A stretch of DNA of 64,000 nucleotides from Brachybacterium sp. SGAir0954 (GCF_005490785.1 NZ_CP027295.1:2852001-2916000), one strand, 5' to 3'; counted from the stretch's first letter, positions 44,458 through 54,272 are shown. The notes: generated by a model from the letters alone, not told the origin. Numbers and translations: made by a program.

Positions 44458-44952
44458 ATGACCGATCCCCGTCCCAGCCTCCCCGTCGGCCCCGCGGGAC
44501 CCGCCGGACCCGCCGAGCCTTCCGGACCCTCCCCGAGCTTCTTCGAGGCGGTGGGCGGGCATGCGACCTTCACCGCGCTCGTGGACCGCTTCTACGCGGG
44601 CGTCGCGGAGGACGAGCTGCTGCGTCCCATGTACCCCGAGGAGGACCTGGGGCCCGCGAAGGTGCGCCTGCAGACCTTCCTCGAGCAGTACTGGGGCGGC
44701 CCCAAGACCTATGGCGAGCAGCGCGGCCACCCGCGGCTGCGCATGCGCCACGCACCCTTCCCCGTCTCCCCCGCCGCCCGGGACGCGTGGCTCGCGCACA
44801 TGCGCGCGGCCGTGGACTCGCTCGAGCTCTCGCCGCTGCACGAGGCGACCCTGTGGGACTACCTCGAGCGCGCCGCTCACTCGATGGTCAACACGGTCGA
44901 CGGCGGCGCCGCGCCGATGGCCGGCCAGCAGATCCCCGACCGCCTCTCCTGA
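44458..44952 (+). CDS. Truncated hemoglobin, group II
   Basis: A 164-residue trHb with a Pro/Gly/Ala-rich N-terminal tail ([19 protein letters not shown]) then the 2-on-2 globin: [71 protein letters not shown] (proximal His region), [13 protein letters not shown]. The ordering matches GlbO. It binds O2 and may serve in NO or peroxide defence. It follows mscS closely. Confidence 0.9.
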   Translation: MTDPRPSLPVGPAGPAGPAEPSGPSPSFFEAVGGHATFTALVDRFYAGVAEDELLRPMYPEEDLGPAKVRLQTFLEQYWGGPKTYGEQRGHPRLRMRHAPFPVSPAARDAWLAHMRAAVDSLELSPLHEATLWDYLERAAHSMVNTVDGGAAPMAGQQIPDRLS

Positions 44953-44983
44953 GCGCCGGCGGCGACCCGCCCCGCGCGCAGCG

Positions 44984-45463
44984 TCAGTCGCGGAAGACGA
45001 GCCCCTCGCCCGCGAACGGCGCGAGCGCCTCACGGGCCGCGGCGTCGAGCCGCACCGGGCGCCCGCTCACGGCGTCCACCATGACGACCACGGTGCGCGC
45101 CCGCGCGTACGGCGCGGCGCCGTCGGGGTCGTCGGCGGTGAGCACGAGGTAGTCCACCGTGAGGCTCGCCCCGCCGATCCGCGAGATCCACAGCCGCACC
45201 ACGGCGCCGTCGCGGCGGTGGCCGAGCTGGCGGGCGTACTCCACCCGCTGGGAGGCGATGACCGTGCTCACCGGTGCGCCGGCGCCCGAGACGGGCAGCG
45301 CGGCCGGGGGCGCCTCGGCGCCGAGGGCGATCTGGTCCTCCGGCACCTGCCAGAACGCCGCGATGCGGGCCTCCTCGAGCAGCCGCAGCATCGCGGCGTT
45401 GTTCACATGCCCGTAGGCGTCGAGGTCGGTCCAGCGAACGGGGATGGTGAGGTCGAGATGCAT
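44984..45463 (-). CDS. Acyl-CoA thioesterase (4HBT hotdog fold)
   Basis: A 159-residue hotdog protein: VRWTDLDAYGHVNNAAMLRLLEEAR contains the catalytic Asp-region of the 4HBT family, and VIASQRVEYARQL, ARTVVVMVDAVSGRPVRL complete the fold. Hydrolyses a CoA thioester; substrate unknown. TACGAT on the minus strand ends seven bases before the ATG at 45463, and this choice removes the in-frame ATG three codons upstream inside that hexamer. Divergent from tesB; both have leaderless starts. Confidence 0.85.
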   Translation of the reverse strand: MHLDLTIPVRWTDLDAYGHVNNAAMLRLLEEARIAAFWQVPEDQIALGAEAPPAALPVSGAGAPVSTVIASQRVEYARQLGHRRDGAVVRLWISRIGGASLTVDYLVLTADDPDGAAPYARARTVVVMVDAVSGRPVRLDAAAREALAPFAGEGLVFRD

Positions 45464-45504
45464 GGGAGCCATCGTAGGCGGCTGCGACCAGTACGATTCC
45501 CCGC

Positions 45505-46452
45505 ATGAGCACCCCGGACCCGTCCCCCGCCACGATCGCCCAGGGACTCCTGGACCTCCTGGACCTGCGCCCCGCGGAGCTCGACGAGCGCAACGCGACC
45601 CCGTCGACCGTCGCCGCCTTCGAGGGCGGCTCGAACCCGCAGCCGGGCGGTCACGTGTTCGGCGGCCAGGTCATGGGGCAGGCGGTCACGGCGGTGGGCC
45701 GCACGGTCCCCGAGGGACGCCGCATCCACTCGATGTACTCCTACTTCCTCGCCCCCGGCGACCCCGAGCATCCGATCCGCTTCCAGGTCGAGAACCTCCG
45801 CGACGGCGGCTCCTTCTCCGTGCGGCGCGTGCTCGCCACCCAGCCCGGCCGGCAGGACGGCGAGGAGGAGCGGACGATCCTCGCGATGACCGCTTCCTTC
45901 CAGGAGGACCAGGACGGTCTCGAGCACTCCGAGCGCGCCCCCGAGGCCCCCTCCCCCGACGGCCTGCCCACCACGGCCGAGGTGCTCGCGGGCATCGACC
46001 ACCCCGTCGCCCGCTACTGGGCGACCCAGCGCCCCATCGACATCCGCCACGTCACGGACCCGATCTACCTGGGCCCGGACCCGCGCGGCGCGGGCGACCC
46101 GCACACGACGGACACGCAGATGGTGTGGATGCGCACCCTCGCCCCGGTGCCGGCGACCCCGCTGCTGCACGACGCGATCCTCGCCTTCGCGAGCGACTAC
46201 ACGCCCTTCGAGCCGATCCTGCGCCGGCAGGGCCTGAGCTGGGTGACGCCGGGCCTGCGGATGGCGACGATCAACCACGCCATCTGGTGGCACCGCCACG
46301 TGCGGGCCGACGAGTGGCTGCTGTACGTGCAGCGCTCCCCGAGCGCCTCGGGCGGCCGCGGGCTCACCCACGGGCAGGTGTTCGACCGCGAGGGCGATCT
46401 CGTGGCGACCGTGACCCAGGAGGGCATGATCCGGGTCAAGCAGCGGCCCTGA
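45505..46452 (+). CDS. tesB: Acyl-CoA thioesterase II
   Basis: A 315-residue double-hotdog thioesterase. Motifs are HVFGGQVMGQAVTAVGRTV, RRIHSMYSYFLAPGDPEHPI, and the C-terminal catalytic set DYTPFEPIL, ATINHAIWWHRHVRADEWLLY (Asp in the family's D-x-T/Q triad region), and GLTHGQVFDREGDLVATVTQEGMIR. It cleaves medium-long acyl-CoAs. TACGAT ends seven bases before the ATG (leaderless). Next to a second thioesterase gene on the other strand, 41 bases away. Confidence 0.92.
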   Translation: MSTPDPSPATIAQGLLDLLDLRPAELDERNATPSTVAAFEGGSNPQPGGHVFGGQVMGQAVTAVGRTVPEGRRIHSMYSYFLAPGDPEHPIRFQVENLRDGGSFSVRRVLATQPGRQDGEEERTILAMTASFQEDQDGLEHSERAPEAPSPDGLPTTAEVLAGIDHPVARYWATQRPIDIRHVTDPIYLGPDPRGAGDPHTTDTQMVWMRTLAPVPATPLLHDAILAFASDYTPFEPILRRQGLSWVTPGLRMATINHAIWWHRHVRADEWLLYVQRSPSASGGRGLTHGQVFDREGDLVATVTQEGMIRVKQRP

Positions 46453-46531
46453 CATGACCCGACCCGACCTGATCTGATCTGGTCTGACCGGATCCGACCG
46501 CCGTCCCGGCCGGCTCCCGGGGGATGCCGGC

Positions 46532-47845
46532 TCAGCCCTGGCCGACGGCCTCCGTCGCGGCCTTCTGCGCCTTCGGGAGCGCCTCCGCGGCGGTCGCCTC
46601 GCCGGTGAAGATCGTCGCGATTATCTCGAGCGCGGCGCCGGTGCCGTCCGCCGAGCGCACGCCGACCTCCGGTGTCGCGATCGCATCGGGGAGCTCCGCG
46701 ATCTCGGAGACGTCGACCTTCAGCTCCGCCCAAGCGTCGGACCAGGCCGAGCGCAGGTCGCGGTGCGCAGGCACCCCGAGGCGCGCCTCGACGAGGGGCC
46801 GCTGGGCGTCCGCGCCCCCGAGGAACCGCAGCAGCTTCGCGATCGCCGCGGTGCGGTCGTCATCCTTCGTGACCGCGCCGACCGCCGCGACCGTGTGCAC
46901 GAGCGGCCGGGCGCCGTCGGTGCCGGCGACGACCTCGTGCACCGTCCACCCGAAGGTGCCCTGGACGCCGTCGCTCACGGCCGCGAGATCGTAGGTGCCG
47001 GTCTGCAGCAGGGCCAGGCGGCCCTGGGTGAAGAGGTCGCGGCAGAAGGCGGTGTCCGTCGTCGTCTCCGCGCCCGCGGGGGCGAGACCGTCCGCAGCCA
47101 TGTCGGCGAGGTACTGCACGACGGCGACGCCCTCGTCGGAGGCGAAGTCGAAGGCCTCGTCCTCGTCCTGCCAGGTGCCGCCGGCACCCGCGAGGAACGG
47201 TCCGAGCACGCCGCTGCGGTCCGGCTGGGCGCTGAAGCCGATCCGACCGGAGCCGCCGCCGTCGTCGCTCGCCCCGCCCCCGGCGACGGCCCGGGCGGCG
47301 TCGCGCAGCGAGTCGCTCTTCGCCCCGGGATCCGCCTCGAGCTCGGCCGGGTCCGCGCCCGTCGGGTCCAGGAGATCGCGGTTGGCGATCAGGACGCTGC
47401 GGTCGTAGAGCTGCGGGACGCCCCAGAGCGTGTCCGCCCGGCGGTACTGGTCCGTCGCGGCGGTCTCCCAGGAGGAGACGTCCTTGCCGACGACCGCGCC
47501 GACGTCCACGAGCGACTCGGCGTCGACGAGCTGGGCGAGGTTCGCGGTGTTCATCCACAGCACGTCCGGCAGGGAGCCGGCCGCGGCGTCGAGCGGCACC
47601 TGCTTCCAGTACTCGTCCCAGGCGAGCACCTCGACCTCCACCTCGAGGCCCGTGTCCTCCGTGAAGGCGGCGAGCGCCGTGCGATAGGCGGAGGCGGCGG
47701 CGTCGTCCCAGACCCGCATGCGCAGGGCGTCGCCGTCGGCGAGCTCCGCGGACTCCTCGGGCTTCGAGCAGGCGGAGAGGACGCCCGCCCCGGCCACCCC
47801 TGTCGCAGCGGCGGCGGTGTGCAGGAGCTGGCGGCGGGTGAGCAC
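46532..47845 (-). CDS. Sugar ABC transporter substrate-binding lipoprotein
   Basis: A 437-residue extracellular binding protein. The signal sequence starts LTRRQLLHTAAAATGVAGAG and ends at the lipobox VLSAC, so it is a lipoprotein. The body (LRMRVWDDAAASAYRTALAAFTEDTGLEVEVE, WMNTANLAQLVDAESLVDVG, GRLALLQTGTYDLAAVSD) fits family 1 sugar-binding proteins. No permease genes are adjacent, so it works with distant partners or is an orphan. The GTG has GGAAGG ten bases upstream. It ends close to glgP (35 bases), and carbohydrate use links them. Confidence 0.88.
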   Translation of the reverse strand: MLTRRQLLHTAAAATGVAGAGVLSACSKPEESAELADGDALRMRVWDDAAASAYRTALAAFTEDTGLEVEVEVLAWDEYWKQVPLDAAAGSLPDVLWMNTANLAQLVDAESLVDVGAVVGKDVSSWETAATDQYRRADTLWGVPQLYDRSVLIANRDLLDPTGADPAELEADPGAKSDSLRDAARAVAGGGASDDGGGSGRIGFSAQPDRSGVLGPFLAGAGGTWQDEDEAFDFASDEGVAVVQYLADMAADGLAPAGAETTTDTAFCRDLFTQGRLALLQTGTYDLAAVSDGVQGTFGWTVHEVVAGTDGARPLVHTVAAVGAVTKDDDRTAAIAKLLRFLGGADAQRPLVEARLGVPAHRDLRSAWSDAWAELKVDVSEIAELPDAIATPEVGVRSADGTGAALEIIATIFTGEATAAEALPKAQKAATEAVGQG

Positions 47846-47880
47846 GGGGCGGGGTCCTTCCGTCGGGGTGCTGCGGCGGC

Positions 47881-50448
47881 TCAGGCGGTGGCGACCAGCC
47901 CGAGCTCGGCCCGGGAGGCGAGCACCGGATGCTGCGGCGTGGCGCGCACGGTGCATCCGATCTCACCGGGGACCGTGAGCGCGAAGCGGGCGGCCCAGCG
48001 GCCGTCCTCCCCACGCCGCAGCGGGATGAGCTGTCCGCCGATGATCTCACCCTTCTCGTCCACCGGGCCCAGCACGGCCTCGACGAGCAGGTCCTGCTCC
48101 TCGAGCCCGCCGCGCTGCACCTCCGCGGAGAGCCTCACCTCGCCGCCGGTCGCGACCCGGCCGCCCTCGACGCCCTCAAGCCGCACGTCCTGCACCGCGA
48201 CCTGCGACCACGCGGCGCCCACGCGCTCCTTCCAGGCGGTGAAGGAGGAGGCGGTCGAGGGGTCCTGCGCGAAGCGCGCGGCGGCCCGGGCCGCCGGCGT
48301 GTAGAGATCGGTCACGTAGTCGCGCACCATGCGCGCCGCGGTGATCTGCGGCGCGATCCGCACGAGCGAGGTGCGCACCGTCTCCATCCAGCCGTGCTGG
48401 AGTCCGCGCTCGTCCCGCTCGTGGAACAGCGGGACGATCCGGTTCTCGAGGATCTCGTAGAGCGCGTTCGCCTCGAGGCGGTCGCGCTCGTGCTGGTCGG
48501 CGACCTGGGCGGTGGGGATGGTCCAGCCGGCCTCGTCGTCCTTCATCTCGTCCCACCAGCCGTCGGAGACGGAGAAGGTGAGCCCGCCGTTGAGGACGGC
48601 CTTCATACCGGAGGTGCCGGAGGCCTCCTCGGGGCGGATCGGGTTGTTCAGCCAGACGTCGGCGCCCGCGATGAGCACGGAGGCCATGCGGATGTCGTAA
48701 TCCGGCAGGAACACGATCCGGTGGCGCACGCCGGCCTCGTCGGCGAAGCGCACGAGCTGCTGGAGGAACTCCTTGCCGGGGCGGTCCGCCGGGTGGGACT
48801 TCCCGGCGATGACGAACTGCACGGGCCGCTCGGGGTCCAGCAGGATGCGGCGCAGGCGCTCGGGGTCCGAGAGCATGAGCGTCAGGCGCTTGTAGGTGGA
48901 CACCCGGCGGGCGAAGCCGATGGTGAGCGCCTGCGGGTCGAGGATGTGCTCGGTCCAGCCGAGCTCCGCCTCGTCTGCGCCGCGGCGCAGCCAGGCCCGC
49001 TTCACGTGCTTGCGGGCCATGTCCACGAGGTCGCTGCGGAGGCGGTCCCGGGCGCCGGTGAGCTCGTGGTCGGTGAGGGCGGCGAGCGCGCTCCAGTCGG
49101 AGAGCGCGGAGACGTCCACGTCGCCGAGGGCCTTCTTGTAGAGGTCGTCCATCACCGGGGAGGTCCAGGTGCGGCGGTGCACGCCGTTGGTGACCGAGGT
49201 GATCGGCACCTCGGGGACGTCGAAGCCGGGGTAGAGCTCCTGGAACATCGCCCGGGAGACGGCGCCGTGGAGCTTCGCGACGCCGTTCGCGCGCTGCGCG
49301 ATGCGGAAGCCGAGGTGCGCCATGTTGAACACCTCGCCGCCCTCCTCGGTGCCGAGCGCGAGCGCGGCCTCGACGGGCAGCGCGGGAATCAGCCGGGAGA
49401 GACCGGACTCGTCGGCGTCGAGGTAGCGGCGCAGCTCATCCGTGTCGAAGCGGTCGATGCCCGCGGGCACCGGGGTGTGGGTGGTGAAGACCGTGCCGGC
49501 GCGCACCTCGGCGTGGGCCTCGGCGAAGGAGGCGCCGCCCTGCATGAGCGTGCCCACGCGCTCGAGGCCGGAGAAGCCGGCATGGCCCTCGTTGAGATGG
49601 AAGACGGTGGGCGCAGGGGCGCCGGTGAGGCGCGAGTAGGCCTCGACGGCGCGCACGCCGCCGATCCCGAGCACGATCTCCTGCACGATCCGGTGCTCGT
49701 GGTCGCCGCCGTAGAGGCGGTCGGTGATGGCCCGCAGGTCCTCGTCGTTCGACGCGACGTTCGTGTCCAGGAGCAGCAGCGGCACCCGACCCACCTGCGC
49801 CACCCACACGGCGATGGCGACCTCGCGGCCGCCGGGGAGGGTCACGGAGACGGTGAGCTGCTCACCGTCCTCGCCGCGCACCTCCTGCACGGGCAGGGAG
49901 GCGGGGTCGTTGAGCTTGTACTCCTCCTGCTGCCAGCCCTCGCGGTCCAGTGACTGCGAGAAGTAGCCCCACTGGTAGAGCAGGCCGATCGCGGTGAGCG
50001 GCACGCCGAGGTCCGAGGCGGACTTCAGGTGGTCACCGGCGAGGATGCCGAGACCGCCGGAGTAGATCGGCAGGGTCGGGGTGATGCCGAACTCCATGGA
50101 GAAGTAGGCGACGGAGGTCGGCGCGCCGGCGCCGCCGCCCGTGCTGCCCGCGGTGCGCTGGAACCAGCGGCCCGAGTCGAGGTAGGTGCGCAGGTCGCCG
50201 ATCTCTCCGCGCATGCGGGAGAGGAAGGACTCGTCCCGGGCGGCCTCGGCGAGGCGCGAGGCGGGGACGGTGGGGAGCATGGCGATCGGGTTGCCGTCGC
50301 TCGCGGCGAAGGCCGCCGGGTCGAGCGTGCGGAAGAGGTCCGCGGTCTGGCGGCGCCAGGTCCAGCGGAGGTTCATGGCGAGCTCCCGCAGCGGCGAGAG
50401 GGCGGCGGGCAGGTCCGAGGACACCGTGATCGTCGAGATCGGCTTCAT
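47881..50448 (-). CDS. glgP: Alpha-glucan (glycogen) phosphorylase
   Basis: An 855-residue GT35 phosphorylase of the DUF3417-containing type. VAYFSMEFGITPTLPIYSGGLGILAGDHLKSASDLG opens the catalytic core, and the pyridoxal-phosphate site is EASGTSGMKAVLNGGLTFSVSDGWWDE. HLNEGHAGFSGLER and TTHTPVPAGIDRF complete the family pattern. It releases glucose 1-phosphate from glycogen or maltodextrin. On the minus strand TATCGT ends six bases before the ATG, so a leaderless start is inferred. The substrate-binding protein gene lies immediately downstream. Confidence 0.95.
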   Translation of the reverse strand: MKPISTITVSSDLPAALSPLRELAMNLRWTWRRQTADLFRTLDPAAFAASDGNPIAMLPTVPASRLAEAARDESFLSRMRGEIGDLRTYLDSGRWFQRTAGSTGGGAGAPTSVAYFSMEFGITPTLPIYSGGLGILAGDHLKSASDLGVPLTAIGLLYQWGYFSQSLDREGWQQEEYKLNDPASLPVQEVRGEDGEQLTVSVTLPGGREVAIAVWVAQVGRVPLLLLDTNVASNDEDLRAITDRLYGGDHEHRIVQEIVLGIGGVRAVEAYSRLTGAPAPTVFHLNEGHAGFSGLERVGTLMQGGASFAEAHAEVRAGTVFTTHTPVPAGIDRFDTDELRRYLDADESGLSRLIPALPVEAALALGTEEGGEVFNMAHLGFRIAQRANGVAKLHGAVSRAMFQELYPGFDVPEVPITSVTNGVHRRTWTSPVMDDLYKKALGDVDVSALSDWSALAALTDHELTGARDRLRSDLVDMARKHVKRAWLRRGADEAELGWTEHILDPQALTIGFARRVSTYKRLTLMLSDPERLRRILLDPERPVQFVIAGKSHPADRPGKEFLQQLVRFADEAGVRHRIVFLPDYDIRMASVLIAGADVWLNNPIRPEEASGTSGMKAVLNGGLTFSVSDGWWDEMKDDEAGWTIPTAQVADQHERDRLEANALYEILENRIVPLFHERDERGLQHGWMETVRTSLVRIAPQITAARMVRDYVTDLYTPAARAAARFAQDPSTASSFTAWKERVGAAWSQVAVQDVRLEGVEGGRVATGGEVRLSAEVQRGGLEEQDLLVEAVLGPVDEKGEIIGGQLIPLRRGEDGRWAARFALTVPGEIGCTVRATPQHPVLASRAELGLVATA

Positions 50449-50584
50449 GGCACCACGATACCCGAGGGGACGCCGATTCTTGCGTCTCTGCCGCAAGCCC
50501 CTGACCTGGCACTTCACCCCGAAGCTCGGAGGTTCCCCCCGGTTTCTGCAAGTTCTTTCAGCCTGCGGGCACGGTCGACGGCGA

Positions 50585-50626
50585 CGGCCCCGCCGCGGCC
50601 GGCCGGAGCCGGTCGCGACGGGGCCG
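50585..50626 (-). terminator. Hairpin beyond ettA
   Basis: CGGCCCCG (50585-50592) pairs with CGGGGCCG (50619-50626); an inner CCGG/CCGG pair extends it. It lies 47 bases after the ettA stop on the minus strand, before the glgP promoter. Probable terminator. Confidence 0.5.
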
Positions 50627-50672
50627 CGTCAGGTCGGGAGGGTCGCCGGGGCGGTCATGCCCCGGCACCCGC

Positions 50673-52355
50673 TCAGTCGCGGGTGAGGCGACGGTGCGTC
50701 ACGCGGTGGGGACGCGCCGCGTCCTCGCCCAGGCGCTCGACCTTGTTCTTCTCGTACGCCTCGAAGTTGCCCTCGTACCAGTACCAGTTCGACGGGTTCT
50801 CCTCGGTGCCCTCGTAGGCCAGGATGTGCGTCGCGACCCGGTCCAGGAACCAGCGGTCGTGGGAGACGACGACGGCGCAGCCGGGGAACTCGAGCAGCGC
50901 GTTCTCGAGCGAGCCGAGGGTCTGCACGTCGAGGTCGTTCGTCGGCTCGTCGAGCAGGAGGACGTTGCCGCCCTGCTTGAGGGTGAGCGCGAGGTTCAGG
51001 CGGTTCCGCTCGCCGCCGGAGAGCACGCCGGCCTTCTTCTGCTGGTCCGGGCCCTTGAAGCCGAACTGGCTGACGTAGGCGCGCGAGGGGATCTCGACCT
51101 TGCCGACCTGGATGAAGTCGAGCCCGTCGGAGACGACCTCCCAGAGGTTCTTCTCCGGATCGATGTTCTCGCGGTTCTGGTCGACGTAGCTGATCTGGAC
51201 GCTCTGGCCCACCTTCAGCTCGCCGCCGTCGAGCTCCTCGAGCCCCACGATCGTCTTGAACAGCGTCGTCTTGCCGACGCCGTTCGGGCCGATGACGCCG
51301 ACGATGCCGTTGGGCGGCAGGGAGAACGAGAGGCCGTCGATGAGCACGCGCTCCCCGAAGCCCTTCTTGAGGTCCTTGCCGTCGATGACCTGGTTGCCGA
51401 GCCGCGGGCCCGGCGGGATGGTGATCTCCTCGAAGTCGAGCTTGCGGGTGCGCTCGGCCTCCGCGGCCATCTCCTCGTAGCGGGCCAGTCGCGCCTTGGA
51501 CTTCGCCTGGCGACCCTTGGCCGAGGAGCGCACCCACTCGAGCTCCTCCTTGAGGCGCTTGGCGAGCTTCGCGTCCTTCTTGCCCTGGACGGCGAGGCGC
51601 TCCTCCTTCTTCTCCAGGTAGGTGGAGTAGTTGCCCTCGTAGGGGTAGAGGTGGCCGCGGTCGACCTCGGCGATCCACTGGGCCACGTGGTCCAGGAAGT
51701 ACCGGTCGTGGGTCACGGCGATGACGGCGCCCTCGTACTGCTGGAGGTGCTGCTCGAGCCAGAGCACGCTCTCCGCGTCGAGGTGGTTGGTGGGCTCGTC
51801 GAGGAGGAGCAGATCCGGCTTCTCCAGGAGGAGCTTGCACAGCGCCACGCGGCGGCGCTCACCGCCGGAGAGATGGGTGACCTGCTCGTCGCCGGGCGGG
51901 CAGCGCAGGGCGTCCATCGCCTGCTCGAGCTGGGAGTCGAGGTCCCAGCCGTTCGCCGCGTCGATCTCGGTCTGGAGCTTCCCCATCTCCTCCATGAGCG
52001 CGTCGAAGTCCGCGTCCGGCAGGGCCATCTCCTCGCCGATGGCGTTGAAGCGCTGCACCTTGCGGTAGAGGTCGCCCATGCCCTCCTGGACGTTCTCCAG
52101 GACGGTCTTGGTCTCGTCCAGCGGCGGCTCCTGGAGCAGGATGCCGACGCTGTAGCCGGGGCTGAGGCGGGCCTCGCCGTTGGAGGGCTGGTCGAGACCG
52201 GCCATGATCTTGAGGATCGTCGACTTGCCGGCGCCGTTGGGGCCCACCATGCCGATCTTGGCGCCGGGGTAGAAGCTCATGGTGACGTCATCGAGGATGA
52301 CCTTGTCTCCCACGGCCTTCCGGGCCTTGTACATCGTGTAGATGAACTCTGCCAC
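50673..52355 (-). CDS. ettA: EttA-type ABC-F translational throttle
   Basis: A 560-residue ABC-F protein. Domain 1: KIGMVGPNGAGKSTILKI, HLSGGERRRVALCKLL, LLLLDEPTNHLDAESV. Linker ('arm' and PtIM) region: RLAVQGKKDAKLAKRLKEELEWVRSSAKGRQAKSKARL. Domain 2: VGVIGPNGVGKTTLFKTIVG, LSGGERNRLNLALTL, VLLLDEPTNDLDV. The overall length and linker match EttA, which gates the ribosomal E site with ATP/ADP ratio. The GTG start has AAGGAA upstream. No membrane domain. Confidence 0.94.
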   Translation of the reverse strand: MAEFIYTMYKARKAVGDKVILDDVTMSFYPGAKIGMVGPNGAGKSTILKIMAGLDQPSNGEARLSPGYSVGILLQEPPLDETKTVLENVQEGMGDLYRKVQRFNAIGEEMALPDADFDALMEEMGKLQTEIDAANGWDLDSQLEQAMDALRCPPGDEQVTHLSGGERRRVALCKLLLEKPDLLLLDEPTNHLDAESVLWLEQHLQQYEGAVIAVTHDRYFLDHVAQWIAEVDRGHLYPYEGNYSTYLEKKEERLAVQGKKDAKLAKRLKEELEWVRSSAKGRQAKSKARLARYEEMAAEAERTRKLDFEEITIPPGPRLGNQVIDGKDLKKGFGERVLIDGLSFSLPPNGIVGVIGPNGVGKTTLFKTIVGLEELDGGELKVGQSVQISYVDQNRENIDPEKNLWEVVSDGLDFIQVGKVEIPSRAYVSQFGFKGPDQQKKAGVLSGGERNRLNLALTLKQGGNVLLLDEPTNDLDVQTLGSLENALLEFPGCAVVVSHDRWFLDRVATHILAYEGTEENPSNWYWYEGNFEAYEKNKVERLGEDAARPHRVTHRRLTRD

Positions 52356-52497
52356 CTGAGGTTCCTTCTCGAAGAGGGGTCGGGGGTCCGCACCGGCGCG
52401 CCACAGCGGGGCGCCGCACGGGACGGGCGATCCCCGACTCTACCCGGAGCCCGTCCCCGGCTCACCCAGACCGCCCGCAGCAGCGGGGAGGGTCGTG

Positions 52498-53184
52498 TCA
52501 GTCCAGCGGGATGCCGCGCTCGGCGAGCACGCGCCGCGCCTGGACCGCGCCATGCTCGACGCCCTCGGGGCGGGGGTCGCCGTTGCGCGGCCACAGGTGC
52601 GCGTCGATGCCGAGGGCGCGGGCCGCCTCGACGTTGTCCTCGCGGTCGTCGAAGAACACGACGTCCCCGGGCCGCGCCACCCCGCCGTTCTCGTGCGCGA
52701 GCACCTCGAGCAGGATCTCGTAGATCTCGCGCTCGGGCTTGACGACCTTCTCCTCCCCCGAGATCACGGCGAAGGAGAAGGCCTCGAACCAGTCGGTGCG
52801 GCGCACGGCCTCGCCGAAGCCCACCGAGGCGTTGGAGAGCAGCACGAGGCGCACCTCGTTGCGGGCGAGGTCGTGCAGGAGCGCGCGGGACTCGGGGTCC
52901 AGGCGCAGGAAGTAGCGGTCGTCGGCCGCCTGCAGCTCGGCGACCTCCTCGGCGCTCAGGGTCTCGATCCCGCTCGCGGCGGCCACGCTCCCCCAGTAGG
53001 TCGCGGCGTCGACGGTGCCGCGGTCGTAGTCGGGGCGGTGGGACCAGAGGGACTCGCCGAGGGTCGCGGCGTCGCCGCCGAGCAGCTCGTGCAGGTCCGG
53101 CACGGGGTCGTGCCCCGCGCTCAGCACACCGCCGAAGTCGAGCACGACGGTGGGGCGGGCGGGGGTGCGGCGCTTGCGGGCCAT
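52498..53184 (-). CDS. HAD family hydrolase
   Basis: A 228-residue HAD phosphatase-like protein. Motif I is VVLDFGGVLSAG, in which the second Asp of DxD is replaced by Gly-Gly, as in epoxide-hydrolase N-terminal/YihX-like relatives. Motif II VRLVLLSNAS, motif III Lys (EEKVVKPEREIYE) and motif IV GDVVFFDDREDNVEAARALG are present. Substrate unknown. GAGGAGG precedes the ATG. It follows the Lon-like protease gene by 11 bases, so co-transcribed. Confidence 0.88.
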   Translation of the reverse strand: MARKRRTPARPTVVLDFGGVLSAGHDPVPDLHELLGGDAATLGESLWSHRPDYDRGTVDAATYWGSVAAASGIETLSAEEVAELQAADDRYFLRLDPESRALLHDLARNEVRLVLLSNASVGFGEAVRRTDWFEAFSFAVISGEEKVVKPEREIYEILLEVLAHENGGVARPGDVVFFDDREDNVEAARALGIDAHLWPRNGDPRPEGVEHGAVQARRVLAERGIPLD

Positions 53185-53195
53185 GGGTGTCCTCC

Positions 53196-54272
53196 TCAGG
53201 AGCTGCAGGTGGGCAGGTCGTCGGTGCTGCCGGTGGAGCCGATCGTCTCGACCGCGTGTCGGGCCTCCTCGAAGGTGGAGACCTTGACGACGGCGAGGCC
53301 GTCGGGGACGTGTCCCGTGACCTCGTCGCAGTTCTCCGCCGGGGCGAGGAAGTAGTCGGCGCCGGCGTCCCGGGCGCCGACCATCTTCTGGCGGATCCCG
53401 CCGATCGCGCCGACGGCGCCCTCCGCGTCGATCGTGCCGGTGCCCGCGATGTCCTTGCCGCCGGTGAGCGCGCCGGGGGTGAGCTCGTCGTACACCGAGA
53501 GCGCGAACATGGTGCCGGCGCTGGGACCGCCGACGTCGCCGACGGAGATGCCGACGTCGATCGGGAAGTCGTGGCCGGCGCCGAGGACGATGCCCATGCG
53601 GGGCTTCCCGTCGGCCTGCTCGGTGGGCACCTGGAGCGTCTGCTCCTCCCCCTCGCGCTCGACGGTCATCTCGACGTCCTGGCCGGCGGGCGTCGCGGCG
53701 GCGAGCGCCTGGAAGCCCGCGGTGTCCGAGGCGGACTCCCCGTTGATGCGGAGCACGCGGTCGCCGGGCTCGAGGACGCCGTCCGCGGGGGCGCCCGTCT
53801 CGACGCCGGCGACGATGACCGTGTCCTCGTAGGGGATGTCGAGCTCGTCGAGGGCCACGGCGACGGCGTCCTGCTGGGAGGTGCTCATCTGCACGGAGGT
53901 CTCGAGGCTGCTCTCCTCGGCGCTCTGGTCCTCGGGGTAGAGCAGCTCGCGCGGCAGCACCGAGCGGGTGCCGTCGAACCAGGCGACGAGGACCTCCGCG
54001 GCGGTGACCCGGTAGCCGGGGCCGCCGTCGACGGAGACCGTGGTCATCATGAGCTCGCCGTCGGTGGGATAGGTGGGGTGCTCGTCGCCGCCGTCGATCG
54101 TGAGGATCTTCTCGTCCTCGTAGTCGCCGAGGACGTCGATCGCCGGGCCCGGGCTCTCGATGACGTACGGGACCGGCAGCAGCGAGGCCCCCAGGATCAT
54201 GACGCACAGGGAGGCGAGGCTCACCCCTGCCAGGACCGGGCGGTGCAGGGTGGAGGGGGCGGGAGAGCTCAC
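53196..54272 (-). CDS. PDZ-containing Lon-like serine protease (YlbL family)
   Basis: A 358-residue membrane-anchored protease. One N-terminal helix (VLAGVSLASLCVMILGASLL), a PDZ domain in the middle (VLEPGDRVLRINGESASDTAGFQALAAA), then an S16 domain with DVGGPSAGTMFALSVYD (nucleophile Ser) and AIGGIRQKMVGARDAGADY (catalytic Lys). It likely acts on the outer face of the membrane. The GTG at 54272 is preceded by CACAAT six bases upstream, giving a leaderless start. It is divergent from the zincin-like gene, an arrangement found around Rv3194c/Rv3195 in mycobacteria. Confidence 0.92.
   Translation of the reverse strand: MSSPAPSTLHRPVLAGVSLASLCVMILGASLLPVPYVIESPGPAIDVLGDYEDEKILTIDGGDEHPTYPTDGELMMTTVSVDGGPGYRVTAAEVLVAWFDGTRSVLPRELLYPEDQSAEESSLETSVQMSTSQQDAVAVALDELDIPYEDTVIVAGVETGAPADGVLEPGDRVLRINGESASDTAGFQALAAATPAGQDVEMTVEREGEEQTLQVPTEQADGKPRMGIVLGAGHDFPIDVGISVGDVGGPSAGTMFALSVYDELTPGALTGGKDIAGTGTIDAEGAVGAIGGIRQKMVGARDAGADYFLAPAENCDEVTGHVPDGLAVVKVSTFEEARHAVETIGSTGSTDDLPTCSS

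Noticed and set aside
46453..46500. GATCT/GACC-rich short repeats after tesB
   Set aside because: Irregular low-complexity sequence without a consistent unit.
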